Source: JAJPKK01 sp963800215
GTDB taxonomy: Bacteria; Pseudomonadota; Alphaproteobacteria; Rhizobiales; Xanthobacteraceae
Reading direction: 5' to 3'
Assembly (NCBI GenBank): GCA_963800215.1
Contig: CAWCZY010000001.1
Coordinates: forward strand, 1-64,000
DNA length: 64,000 nucleotides
Position numbers and translations under genes: made by a program. The notes under the pieces were generated by a model. That model ran no database searches and had not been told where the DNA came from. It saw only the letters and a program-made list of their open reading frames with translations. Below, in pieces: positions 18,396 to 27,348 of this stretch; the stretch's first letter is position 1; every line of letters begins with the position of its first letter.

Positions 18396-18596
18396 ATGGC
18401 CGACCAGATCAGTCCACAATTTCACGCTGAGATCATTCTCGAATTCTTCAACGAATATAGGGATCTCCGAAAAGTGAGCGAACGCGCGGCCATTTTGCTG
18501 TCGGGCGTTTCATCGGAGCACCTTGATGCGGTGGGCCGATATTTGCCGAAGGATCTCGTTCGCGTCCTTCCGCGCCGGATGCTACGCGCCGCGTAG
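18396..18596 (+). CDS. Small hypothetical protein
   Basis: 66 residues, start ATG 18396 after aggggggcagc. Mainly helical: FHAEIILEFFNEYRDLRKVSERAAILL. A basic tail follows (RVLPRRMLRAA). No family recognised. It lies just after R1 copy 2 and just upstream of another small gene on the same strand. Confidence 0.5.
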   Translation: MADQISPQFHAEIILEFFNEYRDLRKVSERAAILLSGVSSEHLDAVGRYLPKDLVRVLPRRMLRAA

Positions 18597-18693
18597 GTCC
18601 CTAACCCGGTTTTTTCCCGCAATTGCAATCAAGACGCGACGCGAACCTGATTCTCGCTCGCTTGAGCGATCAGTCGCGCGGCGGGGGAACCCT

Positions 18694-19017
18694 ATGTCGG
18701 CAGACACGACACATACGGAATTCTCTTATTTCTTGCTCATCTATCGCGACCGATCGAACGCCAGTGCCTTTGTGGCCAAAGCACCCTCACTGGCCGATGC
18801 ACTGGATCAAGCCGCAAACGCGGGCTTGAAAGCACCGAACTCCTTCCGATTAGGCCAACAGCTCGACGCCGACCTAGTCGCCTCGTTGCGACCGGGTCAG
18901 GTTGATCGGATCCTCGCTGTGGCTGAAGCGAAAGAGCTCCTGGCGGCGTTCAAAGCGCGCAAATCAATGTCGAACAGATCACTCCCGCGCCGAGCCCACG
19001 TACGCGCCGCGGAGTAG
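18694..19017 (+). CDS. Small hypothetical protein, Rhizobiales type
   Basis: 107 residues, start ATG 18694 with a purine-rich gcgggggaa upstream. Begins TEFSYFLLIYRDRSNASAFVAKAPSLADALDQAA, a beta-alpha start, and ends in helices and a basic tail. No catalytic motif or membrane segment. No function known. Confidence 0.55.
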   Translation: MSADTTHTEFSYFLLIYRDRSNASAFVAKAPSLADALDQAANAGLKAPNSFRLGQQLDADLVASLRPGQVDRILAVAEAKELLAAFKARKSMSNRSLPRRAHVRAAE

Positions 19018-19131
19018 CATCGTCTCGTCCACGTTCCCGAGCGTCATCGGCTCGACGGGCGCGGAAGCTGCGTCAACCGTTAACGTCGCGGCTTGCTGGG
19101 ATCAGGTTGAACGATCTGCGCTGCGGAATTC

Positions 19132-20129
19132 CTAGTCGATCATCTCGTTGGCGGTCGCGAGGAGCGTCTGGGGCACGGTCAGACCGAGCGCCTTGGCGGT
19201 CTTGAGGTTGATGGCGAACGTATATTGGTCCGTCGCCTGCACCGGTAGGTCGCCGGGCTTCGAACCCTTGAGGATGCGATCGACGTAAGTGGCTGCTCGT
19301 CGGTATTCGTCGGCCAAATTGATGTCGCTGCCGTAGGACATTAGTCCGCCGTTCTTAGCAAAGCTAACTCCTGAGGCGATCGACGGCAGGCTATAACGGC
19401 CCGCTAAGTTGGCGATCAGCGAATAGCGCATATTCGTGAACGTGTCGCTCGTCAGGATCAGCCCGCCGTTTGGTTGACGCCCGAAACTCTCCAAGGCGGG
19501 TTCGATATCGGCAGTGGCCCGAACCGGCGCGGCGATCACCTGCACGCCGAGAGATGCTGCAGCCGCCTCGATCGCCTGCATGAAGAATTTCAATTGGGGA
19601 GAAGTGTCGGGATTGAACATGACGGCGACCCGTGCAAGGCCGGGCGCAGCTTCCTTGAGCAGACCGAGCCATTTGCCGCCGATCGAGAATTCGTATCTGC
19701 TGAAACCGGTGATATTGCCGCCCGGCTGCCTCACGCTCGCAACGAAACCTTGCGCGACCGGATCGGAGACCGACACGAACACGACCGGCACGGTGCTGGT
19801 GGCTTGCCGGATCGCGGTCAGGTTGGTCGTGGAAGCGACCAGGATCACGTCCGGCATCAGCCCGATCAACTGCGCCGCATAGGTCTGTGAGAGCCCGGCA
19901 TTGCCGGCGTTCCAGCGAACGTCCACGCGGAGATTTTGACCTTCGACCCATCCCAACTGGCGAAGTCCCTGGATAAAGACTGCCACATACGACTGAAATT
20001 CCGAATCAGTCGCAACGCTGTTCATGAGCACGCCGACCCGCCGCACTCCACCCGGCTGCTGCGCGCGGACCGCGAGCGGCCATGCCGCCGGATGCTGCCA
20101 AGCCCCGCGATGAACTCCCGCCGCCGCAT
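19132..20129 (-). CDS. ABC transporter substrate-binding protein (LivK/TroA-like), N-terminal frameshift
   Basis: The true start is ATG 20129 (MRRREFIAGLGS), a twin-arginine-like export signal common in Bradyrhizobium binding proteins. A one- or two-base indel near 20090 moves the frame to AAWPLAVRAQQPGGVRRVGVLMN, after which it is open to 19132. The mature part is an ABC substrate-binding protein of the YP_-type peripheral family (pfam ABC_sub_bind): PDVILVASTTNLTAIRQAT, VPVVFVSVSDPVAQGFV, RQPGGNITGFSRYE, and a closing LGLTVPQTLLATANEMID. It would bind an unknown small solute in the periplasm. No permease genes are nearby, which is usual for these orphan copies. Confidence 0.85.
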
Positions 20130-20254
20130 CAGCTATCTCCCGCAACCAGTCGATAGCTTATCGCGATCAAGGCTGCATGTGAACGGACTTGCAACAAGTG
20201 ATCCCGGCTTCAATCAGCCTCCCAGCCCCGCAACCAACGCCTCAACAACCAATA

Positions 20255-20362
20255 CCTGATCCACCGCTCGACCCCGCGCCCCGCCGGCCTCTCCCCTGTC
20301 GAAATCCGTGCGCCGCTCCGCCTCCAATCCCCATGCGCCGCGTTTTCAATTTCCGTGCGCTA
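20255..20362 (+). repeat. R2 spacer repeat, copy a
   Basis: Shares ccccgcgccccgccggcctc, gaaatccgtgcgccgc, catgcgccgcg and caatttccgtgcgc with the copy at 37587-37714. It stops matching after gtgcgc. Confidence 0.8.
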
Positions 20363-20776
20363 CCGACATCGTGCGCCGCCGCGCCTTCGTCCCCAGCTGG
20401 CGCTCCCGTGCCCGGGCGGATTGGCTACCCTCGTGACACACGACCCACACCGAAAGTGCCGCGATCCGCTTTTCCATTACCTCGTTGGCAATGGCCAGCA
20501 GCGCGGGGGCACCGCCAGACTTTACAAATCTGCTGCAGAGCATCGTACTTAATGCGGTGGAAGTTTAATAAGCGAAGCCGTTGGCCAAGCGGCAATGAAT
20601 AATGGGCGTACACTGTGGCATGCCGACTCGTCTCGCAATTGCCGGTCGCGGAGTGATGGACGATTGGCCATCCGTACCGGCATTTTGCTGCACCGCATGA
20701 GTTCTCACACTGGCCCAAGGCAGAAGTGCCGCCCACCGGCCGGCGGGTCCGGTTACTGAGGAGCACCTGCCGCCTT

Positions 20777-20890
20777 CGCTCAACCCCGCCCCTATACAAG
20801 TCCGTGAGCCGCCCCGCGTCCGATCCGCATGCGCCACGCCTCCAATTTCCGTGCACACTCCCCCGCACGATTTTTCGATTTTCGTGTACT
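20777..20890 (+). repeat. R2 spacer repeat, copy b
   Basis: Contains gctcaaccccgcccc, gtgagccgccccgcgtccga, catgcgccac, ccaatttccgtgcacactcc and tttttcgattttcgtg. It lies 87 bases before the antitoxin gene at 20977. Confidence 0.8.
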
Positions 20891-20961
20891 CCCCTCCAAG
20901 TCCCATGCCCAACGCCCGCCGCCTGCACCCGAGGCTTCATGGCGCCTTGTGGCACCCGTGA

Positions 20962-20967
20962 TACAAT
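20962..20967 (+). promoter_or_regulatory. TACAAT -10 box of the toxin-antitoxin operon
   Basis: Ten bases before ATG 20977 in gtgatacaatgtacac, with no ribosome-binding site, so the transcript would be nearly leaderless. The flanking ggcgccttgtggcacccgtg resembles ggcgcctgtcgtgcaccacg at 29042, upstream of the MazF-like gene. Confidence 0.45.
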
Positions 20968-20976
20968 GTACACATT

Positions 20977-21243
20977 ATGGATACCCCGCGTACCGCAACC
21001 ATCACCATGCGCGTTCGAAACGCGCTCAAGAAACGCCTCGAAAAAATGGCGCGCTCCACGGGACGCTCCCGCTCGTTCCTCGCGGCCGAGGCTATCTCCG
21101 CGTATCTCGACGGAAACGAATGGCAGATTTCGGGCATCGTGGCAGCACTCTCCTCCCTCGATCGCGGCGAAGGCATCGCGCACAACCGCGTCAGGCAATG
21201 GGTCGCATCGTGGGAAACGAGCCATGAGCGTCCGTCGCCCTAG
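20977..21243 (+). CDS. Antitoxin with ribbon-helix-helix domain (RelB/CopG type)
   Basis: 88 residues. The N-terminus TATITMRVRNALKKRLEKMARSTGRSRSFLAAEAISAYL is a ribbon-helix-helix DNA-binding domain: one beta strand and two helices. The C-terminal half (WQISGIVAALSSLDRGEGIAHNRVRQWV) is the toxin-binding tail typical of antitoxins partnered with ParE. It starts 10 bases after a -10 box and ends 23 bases before the toxin gene. It would neutralise ParE and repress its own operon. Confidence 0.85.
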   Translation: MDTPRTATITMRVRNALKKRLEKMARSTGRSRSFLAAEAISAYLDGNEWQISGIVAALSSLDRGEGIAHNRVRQWVASWETSHERPSP

Positions 21244-21266
21244 CGTGAGCCTCAGTTGCCGCGTGT

Positions 21267-21554
21267 ATGACGCTCAAATGGTCCCCCGAATCGATCCACG
21301 ACCTCATTTCACTGCGCGCACATATCGCCGAACATGACCCGGCCGCCGCAAAGCGCGTCGCCCTGCACGTTCTGTATTGCGTCGAACATCTTCTCTCGGA
21401 GAACCCGCGGCTCGGCACACCGGGCCGCGTCCCCGGAACGCGGGAACTCGTAATCCCCAAAACGCCCTACATCGTCCCCTACCGCATCCGCGGGACGACG
21501 ATCGAAATGGCCCGCGTCTACCACAGCTCTCGCCGCTGGCCCGACCGCCTATAA
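21267..21554 (+). CDS. ParE/RelE-superfamily toxin
   Basis: 95 residues, full family length. LKWSPESIHDLISLRAHIAEHDPAAAKRVA is the N-terminal strand plus two helices; PRLGTPGRVPGTRELVI and IVPYRIRGTTIEMARVYHSSRRWP form the beta sheet and the C-terminal tail. Proteins of this type poison DNA gyrase (ParE) or cut mRNA on the ribosome (RelE); the pattern with R..P in the last strand fits ParE better. It is paired with the upstream antitoxin. Confidence 0.87.
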   Translation: MTLKWSPESIHDLISLRAHIAEHDPAAAKRVALHVLYCVEHLLSENPRLGTPGRVPGTRELVIPKTPYIVPYRIRGTTIEMARVYHSSRRWPDRL

Positions 21555-21756
21555 TCTGCGCAATCTGCGCATCCCCCTTCCATGCACACGCCATAGTCGT
21601 GTAACCTTTCGCAGAGCTGCCAGCGGGACATGCCGTAGCCCCGCCAATTAACGGCAGCGTTAGTGCCGTCGGCGGGCGAGCATTCCGAAATTCAGTCTGA
21701 CAAGGTCGGCGCACGCAGAGCCCTGCGTGACGCTCACCTATCGCCGGGAGCACGCC

Positions 21757-22727
21757 ATGAACCTTCCCCACCGCAGACAATTTCTCCATCTAGCAGCGGG
21801 CGCCGCCGCTCTGCCGACTTTGTCGCGGATAGCAAGGGCGCAATCCTATCCTGTAAGACCGGTGCGCATCGTCGTCGGCTTTGCTCCCGGGGGCGTCGTT
21901 GACATCCTTGCGCGCCTGATGGGTCAATCGCTGTCGGAGCGTCTCGGTCAGCCATTCGTCATTGAGAATAGGCCAGGCGCTGGAACCAATATAGCCACCG
22001 AGACGACCGTGCGTGCGCCTCCGGACGGCTATACGCTGCTCATGGTCAGTACGGCGAACGCGTGGAACGCCTCACTTTACGACAAGCTCAACTTCAACTT
22101 CATCCATGACATTGCGCCGGTCGCAAGTATCGAACGCGGGTCGGGTGTCATGGAAGTACATCCGTTGTTTCCAGCCAAGACGGTTCCGGAGTTCATCGCC
22201 TATGCCAAGGCCAATCCGGGCAAAGTCAACATGGGGGCAGTCACCGGGGGCTCAACACATCTTTACGGCGAACTGTTCAAGGTGATGGCCGGTGTCGATA
22301 TGGTTACAGTGCATTATCGCAACTCCCCGCTTACCGACCTCATTGGCGGTCAGCTCCAGGTCATGTTCGACCCCTTGCTTCGTCGATTGAGCATATCCGG
22401 GCTGGCGAATTGCGCGCGTTGGCGGTGACCAGCGCAACCCGGTTGGAGGTGCTGCCAGACATCCCGACGGTAGGCGAGTTTGTGCCGGGGTACGAGGCGA
22501 CTGCTTGGAACGGCATCGGCGCGCCCGAGAATACGCCCGCCGAAATCGTCGACAAGCTTAATAAGGAGATCAATGCCGCCCTCGCCGATCCCAAAATGAA
22601 GGCGCGAATTGCCGACCTGGGCGCCGAGGTGCTTGCGGGTTCGCCTGCCGACTTGAGAAAGCTCATCGCGGAGGAGACCGAGAAGTGGGGCAAGGTAATC
22701 CGGGCGGCGCATATCAAGGTTGACTGA
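21757..22727 (+). CDS. Tripartite tricarboxylate transporter (Bug family) binding protein, frameshifted
   Basis: Start ATG 21757. A twin-arginine-like signal (HRRQFLHLAAGAAALPTLSRIARAQ) precedes a Bug/TctC protein: YPVRPVRIVVGFAPGGVVDILARLM, RPGAGTNIATE, VHPLFPAKTVPEFIAYAKANPGK. A one-base indel near 22380, right after QVMFDPL, shifts the frame. Homology resumes as AGELRALAVTSATR, LPDIPTVGEF and ends at 22727. The family captures carboxylates in the periplasm, usually for a TctAB pair; none is nearby. R1 copy 3 begins about 60 bases after the stop codon. Confidence 0.87.
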
Positions 22728-22789
22728 TCCAACCAGCGCCGGCCGAATATTCATATTCCATAGTTCCCGTTCCGCGAATTCGGCTCTCC

Positions 22790-22967
22790 GACCCACGTCA
22801 CGATCGACGGCGTCCCCGCGACCATGTTCTACGGCAGCAACCCCATCATGGGCGACACCCGCGAGATCTGGTTCATCAACGCCGGCCTCCTCTACGAGGT
22901 CACGACCTACAAGCAGCTCGACACCTGGCTCACCCCCATCCTGCAAACTTGGCAATTCACCCCCTAA
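22790..22967 (+). repeat. R1 repeat, truncated copy 3
   Basis: Matches about the last 175 bases of the 15272 gene, from acccacgtcacgatcgacgg to the TAA, keeping the reading frame (ATMFYGSNP, GDTREIWFINAGLLYE). The upstream part of the gene is absent and the left side joins the Bug gene flank. Confidence 0.88.
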
Positions 22968-22997
22968 GAACGCCGGCTCCGCCACGATCAAGCAGGA

Positions 22998-23171
22998 CTA
23001 TTTCCCCGCCGTAGCGAGGTCTGAGGTAACTGTGGTGAAAATCGTCTTCAGCTGCGAACCCAGCGTGTTGACGACCGTAATGATGACGACCGAGATGCCG
23101 GCGGCGATCAGGCCATATTCGATGGCGGTCGCACCGGATTGATCTCGAAGGAATGCATTGAAAGTATTCAT
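22998..23171 (-). CDS. Flp/Fap-type pilin
   Basis: 57 residues from ATG 23171: MNTFNAFLRDQSGATAIEYG then a hydrophobic segment LIAAGISVVIITVVNTLGSQL. This is the classic short Flp pilin with a prepilin peptidase site before the hydrophobic stretch (GATAIEYGL). It would be the major subunit of a tight-adherence type IVb pilus; the assembly genes are not in the window. Its stop is 31 bases from the end of R1 copy 3. Confidence 0.88.
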   Translation of the reverse strand: MNTFNAFLRDQSGATAIEYGLIAAGISVVIITVVNTLGSQLKTIFTTVTSDLATAGK

Positions 23172-23337
23172 GGTCGTCTCCGAATTCGAGCATCGTGTGT
23201 AGCAGACTAGCTTTTTCGCCTTTGATAACCGCGCCCGCAGCGCTGCGGTGACTGCGGCGGCTCATGAAACAGCGGCACAAAAATTGAAAAGCCGCAGTCT
23301 TTTCACCGGGGCTTTGCAATCAGACAGTCACCTTCAC

Positions 23338-23437
23338 TCACTTGCCGGCGGTGGCGAGCTGCGAGGAGATGTCGGAGAAGGTGGTCTTGAGCTGCGAACC
23401 CAGCGTGTTGACAACGGTGATGATGACGACGGAGATC
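23338..23437 (-). pseudogene. 3' fragment of a second Flp pilin gene
   Basis: The minus strand encodes ISVVIITVVNTLGSQLKTTF followed by SDISSQLATAGK and a stop, homologous to the last 35 residues of the pilin at 22998. The first half of the gene, including the start and cleavage site, is replaced by unrelated sequence beyond about 23437. Confidence 0.72.
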
Positions 23438-23466
23438 TCCGCTTCCAGAACCGGTCATGTGCAGGC

Positions 23467-23592
23467 TTATGACTGAAACCACATGATCCACGGAATTGTC
23501 CAACCGACCGCGGCGCCGATGGCGGCTTGGAAAATGTAGATTACGAGTAGTGTCTTTTTCCACACGGAAGCCTCGCCATCTGCAAAGTGCAC
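23467..23592 (-). CDS. Small single-span membrane protein
   Basis: 41 residues from GTG 23592: VHFADGEASVWKKTLLVIYI, then FQAAIGAAVGWTIPWIMWFQ. One membrane helix flanked by WKK, so the N-terminus is probably inside. Too short for family assignment. Its stop lies 30 bases beyond the pilin fragment on the same strand. Confidence 0.45.
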   Translation of the reverse strand: MHFADGEASVWKKTLLVIYIFQAAIGAAVGWTIPWIMWFQS

Positions 23593-24012
23593 GCGCGGGC
23601 GGCGCACTCTGTGACCATATCGCGGTATGATCGGTTAATTTTCAGTCGCGGGTCCGCATACAATTGGAGGGATAAGCACACGATGGGCTTCGCCCAAACA
23701 TGATCCGCTGGCCCGCTAGCGCCGCAGATCGTACGCAGCGGTCTGCGTTCTCTATTATGGCTGGGCGTCAGTAGAAGAACTCAACTCAATCTCGGGGACG
23801 GACGAGTAGCCCGAACGCCCTGGCTTGCCATCGCTGAAGATGTAGTCGAGCCGAACTCTTACTTGCCGCGCTCCGACGCCCACCCCTTTCCCATCGTGAC
23901 CCATGGCGCCCGGCAATCTGCCGCAACGAAGCGGCCATTCATCGCACAACCCCGCGCACGTGCGCTGACCAATTCAACGGAGGGCAATCGTTCCGAGGAA
24001 CGACACCTCAAG
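23593..24012. other. Mostly non-coding stretch
   Basis: The only candidate is a minus-strand frame from ATG 23904 to 23755 (MGHDGKGVGVGARQVRVRLD ... SSSTDAQP), without clear support. Nothing else recognised. Confidence 0.3.
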
Positions 24013-24213
24013 TCAGCGCGCCAACGCCACCCATTGTCCGCAGATTTCCAGGAGGTCACTTTCAGCCGTCGATAACGCCTCGTCGCAAAATTCGTCGATT
24101 TCTTCTTCCGGCACCCCGGCATTGCGCAAAGCTTTGGTCACATTGTCGACAATGCAAAAGTCGTTGCCGGGACCGGTGAGCCGTACAAGGATTTCAGGAT
24201 ATTTCGCTGTCAT
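24013..24213 (-). CDS. Small conserved hypothetical protein, Rhizobiales type
   Basis: 66 residues from ATG 24213: TAKYPEILVRLTGPGNDFCI, then helices NVTKALRNAGVPEEEIDEFCDEALS and LLEICGQWVAL. The pattern (strand, then two helices with a conserved acidic middle) matches a family of short proteins common in Bradyrhizobium whose role I do not know. A longer in-frame start at 24318 is less likely. Confidence 0.68.
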   Translation of the reverse strand: MTAKYPEILVRLTGPGNDFCIVDNVTKALRNAGVPEEEIDEFCDEALSTAESDLLEICGQWVALAR

Positions 24214-25045
24214 AAGCGACTTTCCATTTCGCTCCTTCCGGGTTTGCAAATCCAGCAGCCAACAATTTCCGATACGGGATCTAAGACCTGCCACCCCCCG
24301 TCCATTTTGCAAGTCCATTTTTGAAGCAGCCCATGATAAGCCACGCCACCGACGGCGGATGTGGAATCGTCAAGCTACGCGCTCCGCTGGCCATCTTCTC
24401 CAGCTGGTTGCGGAGGGTTCCTTGAACGGGATCGGTACTGTTCGGCGCGCCCTGGCGTTCGCGAAGGCACGTCCCGAAACGGATGCCAGCAACTGCGACG
24501 ATGCTTTTCGGCGCATCCGAGAGCGCTTTGGCGCCCGTCAGATCGACGCCGAGACTTATGCCGCGCATGGCTTTGCACTGGTCCATGCCGCTGACCATCG
24601 CGCGGTCGGAGTCGTTGAATTTGGAAATTGTTGCCCCCACCAAACACAACTCATGGATGCATTAATTTCACATAAATAAGCTACATAGAATTAATGGCTT
24701 TTTGATGTAAAGTAATGAGTTGGAAAGGCGCGAAAGTCGACCCTGATCGCCTCTCACCGGGCCATCCCCTTCCAAACACTCAGCAAAGCGGTGTATCACC
24801 GGGCTGGGCTCACGGGTCCCGTCAAAAAGAAAACCCCGCCGAAGCGGGGTCAAGTCTGGATTAGGATAGATAGAAAGTCATCGCCGTGTCGGGCGACGCG
24901 AGGCAAGCTACCCGATCTCGGCGAGCGTCGTCTACACCGCGACCGCTTGCCCTGTGCGCCCACATCCGGCGTCCAATCCCCATGTGCCCCATCTCCGATT
25001 ACCCCGAACCGGGGGAAGCGTGGGCGAGCGCCGTATGCGGCGGCC
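24214..25045. other. Region without a confident gene
   Basis: Opposed frames at 24281-24649 (minus, GTG/TTG start, MRGISLGVDLTGAKALSDAP) and 24361-24594 (plus) overlap; neither has a recognisable family. The minus frame looks slightly more protein-like. From about 24930 the sequence has ggcgtccaatccccatgtgc, a weak R2-like match. A minus-strand terminator lies at 24824-24850. Confidence 0.35.
24824..24850 (-). terminator. Rho-independent terminator
   Basis: Minus-strand hairpin accccgc-ttcg-gcggggt followed by TTTTCTTTTT. It fits termination of the small gene at 25046-25243. Confidence 0.65.
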
Positions 25046-25243
25046 TCAGGTTTTTAACCTGTAGCCTTGCTTGCGGATGACGACGGCCGCCCTGTCAACC
25101 AAACGCTGGTGTTTGAGGTCGGGCGCTGTGACGACATAGGCCCGCCACCCGACCGAAGGGTCAGGCCTCACTGCCACCTTCAACGCACCCGAAGCAATTC
25201 TTTCGGAGATTATCTCGCCTAGTTCCTTGGCCGTCTTCTCCAT
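25046..25243 (-). CDS. Small hypothetical protein, Rhizobiales type
   Basis: 65 residues from ATG 25243, with gggggaa upstream. An amphipathic N-terminal helix (MEKTAKELGEIISERIASGA) precedes strands (LKVAVRPDPSVGWRAYVVTAP) and a C-terminal helix. No enzymatic motif. It is upstream of the terminator at 24824. Confidence 0.6.
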   Translation of the reverse strand: MEKTAKELGEIISERIASGALKVAVRPDPSVGWRAYVVTAPDLKHQRLVDRAAVVIRKQGYRLKT

Positions 25244-25431
25244 CGATATTCCCCCGGTCGCCCCCGCGAGAATTGTTAAAACAAACGCACAATCCGTCTA
25301 AAATAGCTCATGCTGGCTCAATGTGCCAGCCGCCCTCACGCCCACCACTCGTCGCCGGGAGTCTGGTAATCCGAATCCGGATCGCTCCGCCTGCCCCCGG
25401 CTCGTGCTCCCATGCCCCGGCGACCTCATGC

Positions 25432-25437
25432 TATACT
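25432..25437 (+). promoter_or_regulatory. TATACT -10 box
   Basis: Nine bases before the ATG at 25447 (gctatactccctcgcatatg), with no ribosome-binding site. It predicts a nearly leaderless two-gene transcript. Confidence 0.45.
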
Positions 25438-25446
25438 CCCTCGCAT

Positions 25447-25614
25447 ATGCTCGTCTACAAATGCGACGCCTGCGGCAAAATCCTCCCGAAGCGCAACGAC
25501 GCTGCGACGTTAACGGTCGGCTTCGGTTTTGCCCTGAACCATCTCTGCACAAAGTGTGCCGCGCCAATCGTGCGGGTGCTCGAACGTTACAAGCTCATCA
25601 CCTCAAAAGCATGA
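25447..25614 (+). CDS. Small zinc-ribbon-like protein, CPR type
   Basis: 55 residues: LVYKCDACGKILPKRNDAAT followed by NHLCTKCAAPIVRVLERYKL. Two CxxC pairs would bind one zinc ion. Short proteins with this plan are common in Parcubacteria (recollection). Its TGA overlaps the ATG of the next gene (ATGA), so the two are translationally coupled. Confidence 0.6.
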   Translation: MLVYKCDACGKILPKRNDAATLTVGFGFALNHLCTKCAAPIVRVLERYKLITSKA

Positions 25615-25868
25615 CCAAGAAAACGACGCTCAACGAACTCGGCGAAATGCTCGAATTCATCGTCAAGCGCATGGCGACCAAAGACGATATCGCCCGCCTC
25701 GATAAAAAGATCGACAGCGTCGAGTCCAACCTCGCCGGCAAAATCAATCGCCTAGACACCAAGCTGACCAAGTTCGAGGAGAAAGAAATCGACAAACGCC
25801 TGCAGCTCGATGTCCGCGTCTCCGCCATCGAAAAGCATCTCGGCCTCGATAAGAAGATCGCCGCCTGA
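25611..25868 (+). CDS. Coiled-coil protein, CPR type
   Basis: 85 residues: LGEMLEFIVKRMATKDDIAR, LDKKIDSVESNLAGKINRLD, TKLTKFEEKEIDKRLQLDVR, then SAIEKHLGLDKKI. Heptad spacing of hydrophobic residues predicts a long coiled coil. MATKDDI..LDKKI is a pattern seen again and again in small Parcubacteria proteins. Role unknown. R1 copy 4 begins 20 bases after its stop. Confidence 0.65.
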   Translation: MTKKTTLNELGEMLEFIVKRMATKDDIARLDKKIDSVESNLAGKINRLDTKLTKFEEKEIDKRLQLDVRVSAIEKHLGLDKKIAA

Positions 25869-25887
25869 CCAACGCCATCGATTCTGA

Positions 25888-25978
25888 CAACGCCGGCCTC
25901 CTCTACGAGGTCACGACCTACAAGCAGCTCGCCACCTGGCTCACCCCCATCCTGCAAACCTGGCAATTCACCCCCTAA
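25888..25978 (+). repeat. R1 repeat, truncated copy 4
   Basis: The shortest copy: from caacgccggcctcctctacg to the TAA, last 30 codons only, with one change to gctcgccacct. It ends 7 bases before the stop of a convergent Rhizobiales-type gene. Confidence 0.88.
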
Positions 25979-25985
25979 CCTCCAA

Positions 25986-26276
25986 TCACGGGAAACGGCC
26001 TGTCGCTCGTAGCGTCTCGATCTGTTCTTCCAATCGCTCGATTTTCTTTCGCAGCCCAGACGCTGCCGGGCTTAAAGAATGACCGTCACTCTCAAGCCAG
26101 GCAAGGTGTTCACGGTGTTGCCGCAGCTCCTCATGCAAGCCATCAAACACTTCTTGGTCTGGGAAGTGATGATATATGGCGCGCTGCGGAAATTCACGAT
26201 TTTCTGGAGTGCTGAGCGCGCAGTCGTACCGATTTGCCCGTCTACGGCTACCGGCGGCCGCTTTTTGAACAGTCAT
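25986..26276 (-). CDS. Small coiled-coil hypothetical protein
   Basis: 96 residues from ATG 26276 with gcggag upstream; another in-frame ATG is at 26282. A basic start (QKAAAGSRRRANRYD) is followed by helices LHEELRQHREHLAWLESDGH and GLRKKIERLEEQIETLRATG. No family known. It is convergent with R1 copy 4. Confidence 0.55.
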   Translation of the reverse strand: MTVQKAAAGSRRRANRYDCALSTPENREFPQRAIYHHFPDQEVFDGLHEELRQHREHLAWLESDGHSLSPAASGLRKKIERLEEQIETLRATGRFP

Positions 26277-26429
26277 CGTCATCTCCGCGAAACGATTCGG
26301 TCGGCATCGTAGCACGCTATAGACCGCGCGCGCCCCTTCCACACACACGGCAAAGTAGTGTAGAGTCATTCGAAAGTTGTTATCAGGACAACGCTACGCG
26401 CAGTTGACATTGCGTCCGCTGGGGGACCT

Positions 26430-27348
26430 ATGAGCAAGTATGTATCTAGCATATTTCTGGATTTCGACAACGTTTATGGATCGCTTTATAGCGCCTCGCC
26501 GAAGGTAGCGAATGAATTTGCGACTAGACCCCGACTCTGGCTGGATTTCCTTAAAGAGATGCCAGGTGGTGATCGGAAGGAGCAAAGTGATCATAATTTC
26601 GTAATCCGACGATGCTACATGAACCCCGTCGGCAAGATTCTTAAGGATAGCGGTTCGTTTTCTCAATATAGACAGCTTTTTGTCAGGGACGGTTGGGAAG
26701 TGATTGACACTCCTCCGCTCACCAATCGCGGAAAAACGAGCGCTGATATCCATATTGTTATTGACGTCATGGACGCTATCCAACAGTTTCCTCACATAGA
26801 TGAATACGTTATTATGGCAGCAGATGCCGACTTTACTCCGCTCGTTATCAGGTTGCGAAAGTATATGAAGAGAACTGTCGTGTATGCCGCCAGATCCACA
26901 TCGGCTGCTTACAGGCAAGCATGCGATGCTCAAATTGAGGAGGCGGATTTGATTGAGCTATTTGACGAGCCAGAGGATGACGCTCCTGAACCGACTGGCG
27001 GCACTCCACGCATGGTGAATGTGCGGACCGCAAGGAGTGAGCCTTCCAAGATCAACGAGGCGACACCCCGCGTTGGGGGAAAGGCGCCTATTTCGATCGA
27101 GCGTATAACGTCTTTGATTGCGAGGTATTACATCGAATTCAGGAGACGGCTATGAGGAAGCAGTGTCGGTTCTTGCCAATTTGCTGAAAACAGAGTTCGG
27201 ACCAGAGATAATGGAAACTTGGGCTGGATGCGGTTCGATCAGTCAACTGCTGAAAAGAGCGGGGTGCGTAGTAGAGAAAAATGCGGAAGGAAGGACATTT
27301 TCGCGGCTTCCTGGTTTGCAAAGGGTCCCGTTGCCCCCAAATACATAA
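26430..27348 (+). CDS. NYN-domain protein with C-terminal OST-HTH/LOTUS-like domain, frameshifted
   Basis: ATG 26430. The NYN (PIN-like) nuclease fold is clear: SSIFLDFDNVYGSL with the first Asp pair, GKTSADIHIVIDVMDAIQ, and YVIMAADADFTPLVIRLRKY with the last acidic pair, ending in YRQACDAQIEEADLIELFDE. An acidic linker leads to SIERITSLIARYY. After a one-base indel near 27125 the frame YEEAVSVLANLLKTEFGPEI, GCGSISQLLKRAG, FSRLPGLQRVPLPPN gives an OST-HTH-type RNA/DNA-binding domain. The whole would be about 300 residues, a LabA/MARF1-like plan. The bases are visibly more AT-rich than the neighbours, suggesting transfer. Confidence 0.78.

Larger units (their letters stand above)
20130..20976. 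other. Intergenic region with R2 repeats and a binding-protein 3' remnant
   Basis: No intact gene. Contains R2 copies (20255-20362 and 20777-20890). On the minus strand at 20543-20460 the words GGAPALLAIANEVMEKRIA look like the last codons of another ABC binding protein. Near 20711 it has tggcccaaggcagaagtgcc, a near match to 8474. Confidence 0.5.

Noticed and set aside
15650..25978. R1 as an integron attC array
   Set aside because: Copies lie inside coding sequence, differ in length, lack the paired inverted core sites, and no integron integrase is present.
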